From contig JAMZAV010001812.1 of NCBI GenBank assembly GCA_024449915.1, positions 1-64,000 of the forward strand: a DNA stretch of 64,000 nucleotides. Direction: 5' to 3'. The position numbers and the translations under genes are program-made. The stretch comes from Sweltsa coloradensis. Taxonomy: Eukaryota; Arthropoda; Insecta; Plecoptera; Chloroperlidae. Below the pieces are notes generated by a model. That model did not search any database. It was given only the letters and a program-made list of their open reading frames with translations, and was not told where the DNA came from. Of this stretch, positions 46,015-59,669 are shown piece after piece. How positions within the stretch are numbered: the first letter of the stretch is position 1; each line of letters starts with the position of its first letter.

Positions 46015-46283
46015 CGATGGTGAAGAACCAATACCTTCTATCTGCCATTTTCTTCCAAATGAGATGTTGGTGTCTATGGATACAGAAAATTATTTCGAAT
46101 TGTTTGGTGCTAATAGCTCCTATCTAACAATGCTTAAACATTTCCAAAAGAGACATATAGTACTACCTTGCATCAATATCTCCTATCTGCCACCGTCAAC
46201 AAGTTACTTTTTAAAACAGTTTTAATGCTCTCCTGAAAATTTTGTTTTTTGGCAGATAGAAAGGGATTTGTTCTTCACCATCG
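46015..46283. mobile_element. MITE with 34-bp terminal inverted repeats
   Basis: CGATGGTGAAGAACCAATAC and the inverted CGATGGTGAAGAACAAATCC mark the ends. CTATCTGCCA recurs inside both. ATAT flanks each side symmetrically. A sister copy lies at 59979-60251. Confidence 0.8.
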
Positions 46284-47808
46284 ATATGAAACATTTACTA
46301 AGATTTTGTTTGTCATTACGAAATATTACAAGCATTGCAGTTTTACATCAAAATCTTGTAATGTTCATGTACATTTAAGTGATGATTATCTACATAATAA
46401 TACTACATATTTTGTATCTGTACTTATCGACAGACAATAAAACCTTACTTTTAAATTACTTTTACTTAACATCATTCTAGAAATTAGGTTGAATGTCATT
46501 ACTCTTTACCTATTAGACCAGGAGCTAGAACCTGTGGATTGTTTTTTCGCACAACCCACTTAACATCTCAAATCTGACTTGACCACGTGTTATAATGCAC
46601 CTTTATGGAACAGCTGAAATATGTCACTTCGAATTGCGGTAAACGTTTTGTTTTTAGATGCCATTTTGTTTTTAGATGTGCGGTCAACCAGTCATTGAAA
46701 AACTTCTATCTTCAAATGAACATAACTCGAGACTCGGATATCGATTTTTTTTTTTAAATACCGATTTGTAGGTAACTGTATTCTTTCACTATTGTATACA
46801 ATTAATTATTAACAATTATATGATTTAATTGTTTAAAAAATGCAGACACGGCAAAAATAGTATTAATAATTTCACTAAAATGTGATTCAAGTAAACATTC
46901 ATGTTCATGTTGACGGTTGGCAAATATGCGTTCGGCCGGGAAGAATCCGACGTAAGTTGTCAATACAGCTTACATGAACAGCCCTACAGGCGTAGATAAT
47001 CAATATTATCAAGCCACGAATATGGTCGATTTTGGTGGATTTGGATTTTACTGGATGACCAATTTAGTTTTTTTAATTATTAAAATGTTTTCATTTTAAA
47101 AGAGTATCGCTTAGTGTAGAGTCCTATATTACCGCGTCCATGGCAATTACCCAACATTTCTAACACTGAATGTCAGTCGGTCGAGCGAACTGGAACGCAT
47201 GTCCAATAACCTCTTAACATTCAATCTGTACAACGTTTCAGAAATAAAAAACTATTCCCGTCATCAAGTTATTTACCAAAAATATATTATAAAAATTTAT
47301 AGAAACAATACAACTAAAATAATAAATAATAAAATAAATAAATAAAATTACCATCTAAATATTGCGTCTCTACTTTAACACTCAGCCGTGTGAAACACAA
47401 TATTGAAATTAGACTAGTGTTGGGAGTTCCTGGTCTTCCGAGGATGCTCAGGTGGCCACAGAAGTTTATGTCTACGAGTTTTTGTAGAATGGGAATCTTT
47501 TCAAATAACTTAAGACTCAACATTGCAAATTCCAGTTCTTTAAAGGTTCTGTTCTCCAGCAGAAAAATCTGAATCCGTTTCTTTGTTGTTTAGGTGATTC
47601 ACATTTATTTATTTATTTAATTTATTAATATTTTCTGCATGTGTTTGTTCGAAACCATTTTGAACATTTACATTAAAAATAAATGTGAGAATGACAGAAA
47701 GAGCATCTGCCCCATAGTACGTGAGTACCTGTCACCCTTTTATACAATATAATAACAAAATAAAATATCTAAGTTATACAGTATCAAATACTTCAATAAA
47801 TATTATTA
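46284..47808. other. Unassigned AT-rich DNA
   Basis: Includes an A/T-rich simple tract at 47310-47345. Overlapping frames of 60-70 codons at 47314-47572 were examined and show no domain. Confidence 0.4.
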
Positions 47809-48561
47809 CTAGGAAAACGCTTAAGTCTTTTTTAAGTTTTAAGTTGGATGAGCGTAATTGGTGCATTGAGCTGCGATGTATTATGAGGATTTTCTGTTGT
47901 TCTGTGAAAAAATTATTACTAAGCTGAAGATTATTTTAAAATTAATTTAAATTAAATAAAAAATAAACTTTAATTTTTAATTTTTTTAAATAATCGTAAT
48001 TTAAAAAAAGAAAAAAATCGTAAAATTGCGATTTTCATTAGAAATAATTATTCGATTGCCCTCAAATTTCACACGAATATATTAATTCATAAAATTAAGG
48101 TTCTGTGAAAAAATTATTACAATCTGATAAGCATGTAGGTGTTATTAGTCAAAGAATTGTTTTGAAAAAGAAAAAAAAACGTAAAATTTCGATTTTCATG
48201 AGAAATAATTATTTGATTGCGCTCAAATTTCACACGAATATCCTTATTTATAAAATTATAATTCTGTGAAAAACTCATTAAAATCGTATAAAGCATGTAG
48301 GTGTTATAAGAAATTTTATTAAAAAAATCGTAAAATTAAGATTTTCATGAGAAATAATTTTTCGATTGCGCTCAAAAACGTGGCAGTTCTAAGTTCAGAG
48401 ATTTCGAAGGTCTCAGAAAATTTCATTGCAATTGAGTATCGGTTTAGCCGGCCGGAAACCGTGCTGACAAACAAAATTAAAAAAAAAAAAAAAAACATTC
48501 CGGATTTTTTTCTCCAGTGTAGAGAAATGGAATCTTCGCTTCGCTCGCTACGCTCATCCAA
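47809..48561 (-). mobile_element. R-type element, left part of block X
   Basis: CTAGGAAAACGCTTAAGTC to GCTACGCTCATCCAA. From about 47923 onward it is nearly identical to 55663-56281. Confidence 0.75.
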
Positions 48562-49062
48562 TAAGATTTTAGAGCATAAGCCTGCTTTGAAGACATATTA
48601 ATAAATGATCGCAATTGTCATAAAAGTATGCCCCGACAACTACATTGCAGTCTTCGTTCGATTAATATCATGGATGTCAAAAATCACAACAAATAGCAAT
48701 TTATTGAAGGTGTGTCTTGAGTCTCGATAGCTCAATTGGTTATTATAGAGCTATGGCGCGTTAAGCCAGAGGTTCTGGGTTCGATCACCAGTCGGGGCAT
48801 ACTTTTATGACAATTGGTATCATTCAATATCAATCAATATTATTAAATCGCTTTAAAATTTTAATTAATAATATCACAACTAACAAAAACAAACTACAAC
48901 TTACTTAAAAATATATTTTTTTCATTGGGAGTGCATTCCATAAGGAGACAGATCGACATTGAAGAACCAATATTGTATACATCTACACCACCTTGCCTTT
49001 GGTACGTGAAGTTAGCCTCCTACTCCCGCCCCCAACCCCCCAAACCACATTCGTAAACGTGT
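48562..49062. repeat. Remainder of block X (duplicated at 56282-56765)
   Basis: Near-identical to the second copy over its length, including the tRNA-like sequence and the ending CCACATTCGTAAA. No protein-coding content. Confidence 0.8.
48721..48798 (+). tRNA. tRNA-Asn-like sequence (GTT), probably pseudogene
   Basis: Same sequence as 56441-56515 but with a three-base insertion in the D-loop (GGTTATTATAG). The acceptor stem GTCTCGA / TCGGGGC still pairs. Confidence 0.45.
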
Positions 49063-49826
49063 AATATGGTGAGGATTTTCGATCACTAATTATCGATTAT
49101 TGATTATCAATCAATAGTGAAATGGCATAACTTATCAAAGTGCTAGTCATAGTTAGTCACAGCCGAATATAGCTGACAGGGATTTGGGCCAGTCCAAATC
49201 ATGACATTACATTGATGGGAAAAAATATTATTCCAATAAATATTGATTTGCCTTATCAATGATTGGAAACCCTAGTGGGGCCTTTTGTTCTCATGATAAA
49301 TTTTTTAAATTCAAATGAAGCCCGGGGCGGGTTGCTATCATAGCTAACTGTTTTGTAATCTACTTACTGTAACCGGTACTGCCAGAAACAGTACAAAAAC
49401 GTCACAATACTCCGCCTTGTTGCAACAGAGGGGAGTATGTTTGCATTAAATTGTTTATGAAAAACTGTACCTTATGCTTTAACATGATGAGCCCCAAACT
49501 GAGGCTAGGAAAGGAAGGGGCCGCCCCTCCCCTCCCCCCATTGTTATCCAGTGGTTTAGAAATCTTTGACTCTTCTTATCTTGCCACCATTGGGGCGAAG
49601 TGTTTGCGGTTTTTAAAAGAAAAGTGTGCGGTTTTAAACAGTTTTTTGTGTTCTATGTGTCTTTTTATTAAAAGGTTTTAGTTTAATCTTTGATTTTATT
49701 TTGAAAACTAGAACCTTCTACCCCCCCAAAAACAGTACTCCCTCAGGAAAATTTAACAGTGTCCCGATACTTTTATCATTTTTGATCGGGATTGTAAGTA
49801 TGGCCGGACATTACATTGGTGGCAGA
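49063..49826. repeat. Block Y, direct repeat of 54900-55650
   Basis: Shared phrases are TTTTCGATCACTAATTATCG, GGCC.GTCCAAATCATGACATT and CTCCCTCAGG. The two copies differ by many small indels, especially in homopolymers. Confidence 0.7.
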
Positions 49827-52800
49827 TAGTGGATTTTTTACTCGTAAAAATAAAAGAACCCGCAGAGACTATTTTTTTTGATGTTTGTTTTGGGAGGAAA
49901 AAAAAACAAAGTCCTACAGAGAAGAACTATGAGTTCACAATTTATTTTGCCTTTAACTGTCCATGGATAGTCGCTAGTAAAAAGTGTTTTTTGTAGAAAA
50001 AATTTTATTGAATTTTAAACGTTTTTGAAAGGGTTTTTTGTAATCACAGTTGATCAAAATGGCGGTCAGGAGTGACGAATTATACGCTGTTCTATGCGAC
50101 TAGCCGGGGAAACTTGGGAAAGTCAGAAAGTCTAATCTTTTGAATAAGAAATGCAAATATTTTAAAAAATACGATTTAAAATGTTATTAAACATCCATTT
50201 TTAACTCTGAAACAGCAAATGGCGTTTTTTGGTCGTGTTTTTTGTAATAATCTAGAAAAAAAAAGGAAAAGTGGTAAACAAAGCCAATTTTCCCCAAACA
50301 ATCATGTATGAGCGACAAAACCCCTAAAAACTGCGAACACTGTGGGAAGGCCCTTGGGCAAAGACGCTGTCAAGCCAAGGGAAAATTTACCCCCCCCCCC
50401 CCCCAATAGAATTGTTTTTAAAAGGGAAGGGGAAATTCGACGGATGCCTCGTCGTGAACTAGCACTAGCCGAGTGGGTAATAGTCCCTAGTGTGCAAACG
50501 GGGAAGCTAGAGACGGGCAATTTCTCATAGGGGAATAAAAGTGGGAAAGTTAGTGAAAGTTAACCTGGAATAAAAGTTATTTTATCTGTAAAACCGGAGT
50601 CAGTAGGCTACCAAAGGACAAGTTGCACTTGAGTGGGGAAAAAAGGTAAAAAAAATCAGAAATATCCCCCCCCCCCCCCCGCAAAAGAATTTTTTTTAAA
50701 GGGGAAAGGGAAGGGTCGACGGATGCCTCATCGTCGAACTAGGCTACAGACTGGGATGTTCAGGTAAAAAAAATTAAAATCAATCTGATGGGTAAACCAG
50801 TCTTTTTACATTAAATCATCCCTTGGATGAAATAAATACAAAATTGGTGTAATCATCTATAATAGCAACCTAAAAAAAATTTTGCCGTTTCGATGTAAGT
50901 TACTGATTAAAATTTCTCTTACAAAGGGGTTCTTTAAATTCCAAAAAGGGGACTCAACAAAATAACAGCAAAAACCCGTTCGTCGGAAAAACGCCGCGTA
51001 GCGATTTGTCCACACGGACTTTTTGCACACTTGTTCAACAAATCACAGGGGACCGAAGGGATATGACCCCCTGGTTTCGTCACCCTGGCTAATCAGGACA
51101 TCACAAAACCCTTTTAAACCCCAAACCTCGCTAAGCCTCCAAGGCCACTATCCAAGCAACTTACACAGGCCACAGAACCAAAAAAGTAATCTGAAAACGC
51201 TGTATATTTTTTGGGGAAAGTTTATGCACAGAAACACGATTTTACCGCTTCAAACTAAGCAAAAGTGAAAACACGTGTGCAGTTTACTAGGGAGGAGGTA
51301 AAAACTTGCTCGTTATCGTGTTGTGGCCAAAGTGCCCCTAACACAGACGGCCCCTAGTGCCCCTCAAAATCTAAATAGGGGAGGGACAATTTAAATTACT
51401 GAAAAAACCACACTAGGGGAAGAAAAACAATGTTTCGCCAATGACCCCCAAAAAAAAAGTTTGAAGGTGCCGGGTTTAAAGGCCCTTTTACTTTTGTAGA
51501 CATTTAGCCCCTATAGGGCAAATTTTGATAAATGTACGGGAACGTACATAAGTTTTTCCTTTTTAGGTAATTTCGGGTGTCGGAACAGTGCCCCCCCACC
51601 CCAAAGGTCATATTGGTTAACTGGGGAGGAAAGGCCATAGTGCGGCCTCAAGCGTGTTTCCGCGGGTTTTGAAGCTGATGGAAAGCATCAGATAGTCACG
51701 GATGGTCGACAAACCTTCTTATTCCCCCCCAGAGTCCCAAATTTTTGGTAGTGTCCGATAGAATTTTTTTGGGAAAAAGGAAAATAAAACGCGCTGTAAC
51801 AACAGACTGTAGAAAGTTATTCAAAAAATCATTTAAAAGGGAAAATCTTTTTTGACTTCGTGATTAATTTCAAAATGAAAAAAAAATGAAATTGATCCAA
51901 AATCCCAAAAAAAAAAAGAACGAAATTTAAGGGGTTGTAACCCAGTAAAACCTTAATTTTGGAAAAAAAGGGGCGCAAATGTAAATCGAAAAAGGGAAAT
52001 TAGTTTTTTCAAAAAAATAAATTTTTAAATTACCACACACCTATGTCCAAACTGTCAGTGAAATGTCCCATGCCAGGCAAAATGTTGCAGTTAAAATGTA
52101 ACTGGGTAAAATGTAAAGAACGAAATTTAAAACCCTTTTGCATGATTTTGAAGAACGTTGAAAAACACCGAATAACATTATTTCCGGCAAAAATTTTGGC
52201 TACAAATATGCAAATTAGGGGATATTTTATTTTTAACAATAATCTAAAATGTTTATATGTAAACAGAGCATGTCTATGTAATTTGCCCAGCTGTTCTAGT
52301 AATTTATTCCCAACTTTTGGACTACTGTGAAGGGGCGCCTCTACCATGGACGGGGGGAACCCACGTGGGGGAGGCTGATCCCGTGCTGACAGCTGAATGC
52401 GGGCCCCCCCCCGGGTCGACAAACCCAGGCGCCAGCGCCGGTCTCGGGACCTCTGGTGGACTGGCGGGGACAAACTGGACATGGACTGAAGTTTCATCGT
52501 GAAAGGGGGACAGGTTTTTGGAAAGGGGGGGTTTTTTGGGAGAACAGTCGAAACACCCCAGGGGGAAAGTAAAAAAAAAAAAGGAAAGAGGAAAGAGAGA
52601 AAAAAAATATTTGTTTGTGCATCACAATTATTTTAAAAATTTGTAGTTTAAAATTGCCCAAAAGCTCTGGGATAGCAAAAGACATACTACTTTTACAAAA
52701 TTAAATTCAATTGCTTGATTGAGAAAGAATATCAATAAATTTTTGAACATTTATCATTTGATGTAATATAAAGAAGGTTTCATATTGCTAAAAATTACCT

Positions 52801-54899
52801 CAAAGTGGAAAACGAATGTTTGTTTGGGGTAATGTCATTGTCAGTAAATTCAATAGAAATAAAAATATAAACAACCGATTATTCCGTAAAATATATACTT
52901 TAAAGTTCAGTTTTCCAATAAAATTTTTATAAAAAACAAATTTTTAAATGCAGGGAAAAAAAGGTTTGCTAATTTAAATCTTGGGAATAATTTTTGTATC
53001 TGTATGTTAGGGAACGTAAATGACGTACGGGAGGCAAGGGTTGATCAACCCCCCGGCCAGCGCTGTGCAAGGCCAGCTGACGTCAGCAGTCGGTCATACG
53101 GCCGATCTTCAGGGCGGCGGGGAAAATGGGGGCCCGGGTACTCTGAGACCCGCGCCCCAAACCTTACCCCCCCCCCCCCCCCAAAAGTTCCAACAAAACA
53201 GAAACAAGACCACATATTTAAAACCAATTTAGGGAAATTTAGTGTATTTTAAAAACAACCATTTAAAACAAAATCAGGATTTTGGGAAGAAAAATAAGTT
53301 AAAAAAAAACTTTTCAAAAATCTAAATCCCTAAAAAAATATTCCAAAAATTTTGGAAAAATGCTATTGTGGTCTATAGAAAACATCTCAAATACCTATTT
53401 TTCAAATAACAAATTTTACATGAATTTGGAAATGTAATCGGAAAGTAATTAATTAATGAATATAAAGCAGACTATTTTTTTGCAAAGCAAACACTATGCA
53501 ATAGGAATATACAGTGCTGAAAAAAACTGCTGATGATGAATAGGTATAAGTTTTTCATAAATTTAAAGTTTTACAAATGCTAGGGATCAAAGCACAATAG
53601 ACTGGCAAATGTCAATGGTCGATCGAAAATAAAACCAAAATTACCCCTTGTTGTATGTTCAGGGCACTTGTGTTAATTATTTAAATCCAAATAAAATATA
53701 GAAATTTTTAAGGGTAAAACAAGCACTTAAAATAGTGTGAAAATTTACTATTAGAGAATGGTGTTGGTGTAATTCGTATAAGTAATTGTGGGATATTTTA
53801 CATTCATTAAGCTGTGAGAAACCTGCAAGGGGTTATCGATAGCCGCGCATCACGCACCTCGCACTTGTTTTGAAAGTGAAATTAAATCGAATGTTTAAAA
53901 CAAACCGCGCGTAAGCCATGCAAGTTGGAGTTTAGATAGATATTTAGTATTTTTTTATTTTTTATTTTTTGCACTGCATAAAAAGAAAATCATAAATAAT
54001 AAATAAAACCCTCTTGTCGTTAAGAAAATTTCTTTCACTGATTTAGTAACTTCTAAAAACGCTAGACGGGGCATCAACCAAAAAAGGCAGAGTAAATAAA
54101 AATTTTAAAGTGGCACTCTACAAAATTTGATAGCACTGAGGCCTAAGAGATCGTGAGTGGGCGAGCTAAGTCATCATCCAACTTTTCTACATGCTCAACA
54201 GCTTAGGTATAAAAGGGTTTAGCAAGTGAAGGGAAGGTATGTAAATACATTCCCCCTTTTTATCAAAATGACTGAAAAACCCGAAAAACACAAGAAAAAC
54301 GTTTTTCTGTTTTTAAAAACGAAGTCGCAAACTGAATAAAAAGTGTTGAGTCTGATTGGTTTGGGAAAATAAGTAGTAATTTATCGTCGAAATCAAAAAC
54401 AGAGGGAAACATATTTCAAATTTTAAAATGGGAATTTTTTTTATAAAGTAAAAATAGAGTACATTTTTTTGATTTACCTTCGACTTTCTTAACGACACAG
54501 GGGCACAAAAAAAAATCACGTTAAAAATAAGGGTTTCGGAAATCGGTACTTGAATTCTCTGAAAAGATTTTTTTTAAAAGGTAAACTATAGACAAAAAAA
54601 ACCAATAATTTTATCATCCCCAAATAAAGGGAAATGTAATGAAAATACGGCAATAGGGAAAACAATAGCCTACACATTGGGGGATTGATTCCCAAATTGG
54701 GTTTTTAAAAAAGACATTGAATTAAAATGCTTATTTTAGATAACTAAAAAAGAAGGAAAAACAAATCTCAAAAAAAAGCACCCTTTTTCTACATCAGTTC
54801 GAAACTGAAAAACCCACTGTTGAATGTTTTTCCCATATTTTTAATTTTGAAAAAAAGAAAATTTTAAATTTTCTTCTTTTAAAATTTTGAAGGGCTGTA
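49827..54899. other. Noisy homopolymer-rich spacer
   Basis: Runs of C, G, A and T (for example 50390-50404, 50665-50681, 53167-53182) are far more frequent than elsewhere. A local near-repeat (GACGGATGCCTC) occurs at about 50439 and 50719. GC-rich islands at 52330-52500 and 53030-53160 contain no convincing frame. No known domain was found on either strand. The texture suggests poor consensus quality. Confidence 0.5.
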
Positions 54900-55650
54900 A
54901 TTGGGGAGGGTTTTCGATCACTAATTATCGTTATTGATTACAATAAAAATGAAATGGGGATCTTATCAACAGTGCTATCTAGTTGTCACAGCCGAAGTAT
55001 AGCTACATGGGTTTGGGGCCCGTCCAAATCATGACATTCCATTGTGGTAAAAAAAAATTGATTCCAAACAAAATTGATTTGCCTTTAAAAGATTGGGAGA
55101 CCTGTGGGGCCATTTTTTCTCATGATAAAAATTGTTAATTTCAAATCGAACCCTGGCTGTTCTATCTGCTAACGATTTGTAAACTATCTTACTGTTAACT
55201 CGGTACTGCCAGTAAGCGTACGTAAAAGTCACAAGTACTCCACCTTTTGCAAAAGAGGGGGGTTGTGTTGCATTCAAGTTTTTGATGCAAAAAATGTACC
55301 CTATGCTTTAACATATGAAACCTAAAAATGAGGGTAGGCAAGGAAGGGGGGCCCCCCCCTCTCCCCCACCCTTTTTATCCAGTGTGATTAGCAATCATTT
55401 ACTCTCTCTTATCTCGCCACCATGTGAATGAAGTGTTTTCAGGTTTGCAAAGTTGCGGATTTTAAAATCTTTAGAGTGTTCTATGTGTTTTTTTTATTTA
55501 AAAAATGTAAGTTTTAAATATTTAGTTTTTGTTTTAACTAAAACCCTTATAACCCCCCTCAAACGTACTCCCTCAGGGTAAATATCAACAGTGTCCCCGT
55601 ACTTATTTTTCAAACGTCTACGATTTATAACTATCGCTCGGACATTACCT
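54900..55650. repeat. Block Y', second copy
   Basis: Direct repeat of 49063-49826, more corrupted by indels. It ends GCTCGGACATTACC, where Y reads GGCCGGACATTACA. Confidence 0.7.
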
Positions 55651-55662
55651 GAAAAGTTTTAA

Positions 55663-56765
55663 AAGTAATTTAAAATTAAATAAAAAATAAACTTTTTTAA
55701 TTTTTTTAAATAATCGTAATTTAAAAAAAGAAAAAAATCGTAAAATTGCGATTTTCATTAGAAATAATTATTCGATTGCCCTCAAATTTCACACGAATAT
55801 ATTAATTCATAAAATTAAGGTTCTGTGAAAAAATTATTACAATCTGATAAGCATGTAGGTGTTATTAGTCAAAGAATTGTTTTGAAAAAGAAAAAAAAAC
55901 GTAAAATTTCGATTTTCATGAGAAATAATTATTTGATTGCGCTCAAATTTCACACGAATATCCTTATTTATAAAATTATAATTCTGTGAAAAACTCATTA
56001 AAATCGTATAAAGCATGTAGGTGTTATAAGAAATTTTATTAAAAAAATCGTAAAATTAAGATTTTCATGAGAAATAATTTTTCGATTGCGCTCAAAAACG
56101 TGGCAGTTCTAAGTTCAGAGATTTCGAAGGTCTCCAGAAAATTTCATTGCAATTGGAGTATCGGTTTAGCCGGCCGGAACCGTGCTGACAAACACAATTA
56201 AAAAAAAAAAAAAAACATTCCGGATTTTTTTCTCCAGTGTAGAGAAATGGAATCTTCGCTTCGCTCGCTACGCTCATCCAATAAGATTTTAGCATAAGCC
56301 TGCTTTGAGGACATTATTAATGAATGATCGCAATTGTCATCAAAGTATGCCCCAACAACAACATTGCAGTCTTCTGTTCGATTAATATCATGAATGTCAA
56401 CAATCACAACAAATAGCAATCTATTGAAGGCGTGTCTTGGGTCTCGATAGCTCAATTGGTTATAGAGCTATGGCACGTTAAGCCAGAGGTTCTGGGTTCG
56501 ATCACCAGTCGGGGCATACTTTTATGACAATTGGTATCATTCAATATCAATCAATATTATTAAATCGCTACAAAAATTTAACTAAACAATATCACAACTA
56601 ACAAAAACAACTACAACTTACTTAAAAATATATTTTTTCATTTGGGAGTGCATTCCATAAGGAGACAGATCGACATTGAAGAACCAATATTGTATACATC
56701 TACACCACCTTGCCTTAGGTACGTGAAGTTAGCTCCCCGCCCCCAACCCCCCTAACCACATTCGT
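55663..56765. repeat. Block X', second copy (truncated R element plus flank)
   Basis: Begins CTGAAAAGTTTTAAAAGTAA, lacking the first about 115 bp of the R element present in X, then follows X to CATTCGTAAA. The R-element part ends at 56281 (CATCCAA). Confidence 0.8.
56441..56515 (+). tRNA. tRNA-Asn-like sequence (GTT), probably pseudogene
   Basis: 75 nt that fold as a cloverleaf: acceptor GTCTCGA/TCGGGGC (seven pairs with wobbles), D-stem GCTC/GAGC, anticodon loop ACGTTAA, T-loop TTCGATC. Mismatches at the 27-43 and 53-61 pairs and C at position 33 instead of U argue against function. It is probably a tRNA pseudogene or SINE head. Confidence 0.5.
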
Positions 56766-57559
56766 AAATATGAGATTTTGACATCTATATCGTTTGTTCA
56801 ACGTTTGTACACGTTACTGCACGTATTTATTTCGTTTGTGAACAAACGATGTGACTGCATTTTAATAAAATTCCGGAGGAAGGTGCTGGTTTTATAGATA
56901 GATTGGTCCCCCCACCCCCCTCTCCCAACCGAAAGTCACGATTGTTACACAAGTGCCGTTTGTGCATCGTTTGTGTACGCATTCATTTCGTATGTTTATT
57001 AACGATTTAGTTTAAATTTAAATTTAAGAAATTCCGTGGCGTAGGGGGGCTAGCCCCACAGAAAGCTAGCACTGAAAAACAAAGACGAAAAATTAACGCG
57101 TGCACAAACATTCACCAATGATACAGGTGTCAAAAATGTGACAATCCAGCATAGGGGGAGGGGGGGGGGACGAATTTCACGTGAAGATGACCCCCCCCCC
57201 CCAGATTTTTACAGTTTGTGAACAGGGGAAATAAATGTGTGCTCAAACGAAGAACAAACGTCACACGTAAAAAATTGTGACATTTTTGCATTTTTTTTTG
57301 TGGGGGGGGGCACTTACTTCCGGAATTTTAGCAATCGCGGCCACATAGTTTGTTCGAAATAACCGATATAAACAATACAGGTGTAAAACCAATTATATTT
57401 CCACATGGAAGGGGGGGGGGGGAAGGGGTTAGCTGCACCTGCCTATCTGTAAGCTAGAGTTGCTGACACTGGATGAATGACTTGGCTCGCCCACTCACTG
57501 GTCTTCTCACGAGCCTCGGTGTTATCAACCTGTAGAGTGCACACACTGCACATGTTAAT
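56766..57559. repeat. Diverged tandem repeats with poly-G/C runs
   Basis: Four or more diverged units of roughly 150 bp combine an ACAAACG-type phrase with a G or C run (57157-57169, 57191-57202, 57301-57310, 57411-57422). No gene. Confidence 0.45.
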
Positions 57560-58065
57560 CTCAACGCAGCCTAGCCTGGCTGTGATGCGCCAGTCTAGCG
57601 TCCGCTGGAAGTCAGTCCAAGCTAAGAGTTTGTGTTGCTCGCACGCCTGTGTGACCAACATATTTTACGAAAGTGCTGTTTTTTAGTGTTTTAGTGCCCA
57701 GTGCGGATAGTTGACCTGTACTGCATCAATTCAACTAATACACATATATTTGTAAGTGTATTGTTTTACATGTTAATATTAGTGCCTACTGTACCATGCT
57801 TTAGTTGCATAAAAGCAGAGGTATAATATACTTGCCCTATATACAATCATACAACAAGGTTAAAGTTAATAATTCTTTGCATTGATCACGTGGCTTTTTC
57901 TTAGATGAATGGGGTTTGGGCAATTTTTTATAGCACTTTAGCCTAAATTAATTTAAACTTATCTATTTCATTTGATTTTATCATTAGTTTCTAAACACGA
58001 GTGTTCTTCCTGCACGCTACACTTTTAAGCTGATCTAGTAAAATAGGTAAACGCCATTCCAACAT

Positions 58066-58137
58066 AAGGTGGCTCAGGCATAACACGCGATACTCTGATT
58101 CGGGAGGGGCCGGGTTCGAATCCCGTCACCGGCAATC
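58066..58137 (+). repeat. tRNA-derived SINE head, copy C
   Basis: GTGGCTCAGGCATAACACGC and GGGTTCGAATCCC in tRNA spacing; orthologue of 3047-3118. Confidence 0.6.
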
Positions 58138-59669
58138 TTGACATAAAGTTTTTTCCTAGGTTTGCTTCAGTAGTTTATGTGAACGCAAAGGATTTAGTCC
58201 CTTCACAATTGCCCAAATTTCCAACACACCTTTAAAGGTTAAAGGCACCCTGGACAGGTTTACCACGAAAAATTTAAAAATTTAATTTGTAGGTCTGTTC
58301 CTATAATTATTAATTTCAAGTCAAATTTTAAATTAAATTATAATCAATAATTGGTACTATGGCCTACTTAATTAATGAAGGCCGAGAATTGCTATGTCAA
58401 CCTATTTCAGAAAACAGGTATTTGAGATAATAATTTCCTCGGCTGGCAGTATCTTTTTTCCCTTAAACATTTGTGCTTTCGCAGAGAAAATCGATGATTG
58501 TTAAATTTTCTCAATTAAATAGTCAATAATGGAATCAGATTTTTACTTTTCTTCCTAGGATTTACCAAACAGTGGCGTGTTTCTCCCCCCCCCCCCCCCC
58601 TAATAATCAAATCTCATGACATGGGGGGGGTTGGCTCTCCCTGGCCTCGCTCTAAAGGGGCCTTCAAATTTATTTATTCACATTTTTCATTTGTTATTTT
58701 TTGATAACCTCACTTTCTTATTCTGCTGCTCATAAATTTAAGAACAAATAAAAATAATATGCTGAATGAAAAAAAATCGAGCAATGTCAGAAACTATAGA
58801 CAACCTGTTTTCCTTATATTTAAATTGTAGATGTAAGAATGTACAATATACAAAAATAAGCTTTTAAAATATAATTTAGATCTACTGTAGCTGGATTGAT
58901 TCGGGAAATTTGAATATAATTTTCGTTAGTGAGGTTATGTCCCATCAAACAATTTTTAGAATAATAATCACCTATTTTATAAGTCTCGCATTCATTCTGG
59001 GGTAATGGTTTAAAGGTAACCCCCCTCCCCTCTACCCCCACTCTAAGCTAAATTATCTCAAAGCTCATATTTACTTCTGCATTCAAGTCACCTTAATTAA
59101 ACGATCATTTGCCAATTGCCTTATTTTTAGTCATTACTTCAAAAAGTTAATGTCTCCGAAAACGATTCCCGTTTATACTAAACAAAATTTTGAGTATTTT
59201 TTAATATCGCAAAGTTTCTTCAAAAGCTAGATCGTTCGTAGAATTCCAATGCTAAGTTTTTTTTTAAAGAAGTTGTGTTGTGCTATTGATTGAAGTTTTT
59301 CAAAACTGTTTCTTTCAATGCATAACATAGTTACTTCAATTTAGTCTTATGATAACATTGTTGGGTTACGAATTGAAATTGGTAGGCTGTACCCTTCACA
59401 AACAAATAGTTATCACTTGAGATGCCGTTCAAATATTAAGTTAAAACATAGCTTAATAACAGTAGTTGAATTAAAATTTATAAAGGCCACATGCGGTTGT
59501 AGCTCTGCTCATTCGCCAACGGGACAAAATAAGCGTCCTACAATAATAATTTCTCGTGACAAGCCTGACCAGGGTTCAATATATGCCCCTCTTCACAGGT
59601 GTCTAACTAGATAACTCAATCTCTTGCATTTGCATTAACGACTGAGGAAAACCTCGGATAAAACCTTTA

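Noticed and set aside
52030..52497. 155-codon minus-strand frame in the noisy spacer
   Set aside because: Overlaps frames on the other strand, no domain, and the sequence quality here is doubtful.
49063..55650. LTR retrotransposon with Y and Y' as LTRs around a 5-kb interior
   Set aside because: No TG...CA ends, primer-binding site, gag/pol motif or target duplication; X blocks outside are themselves duplicated.
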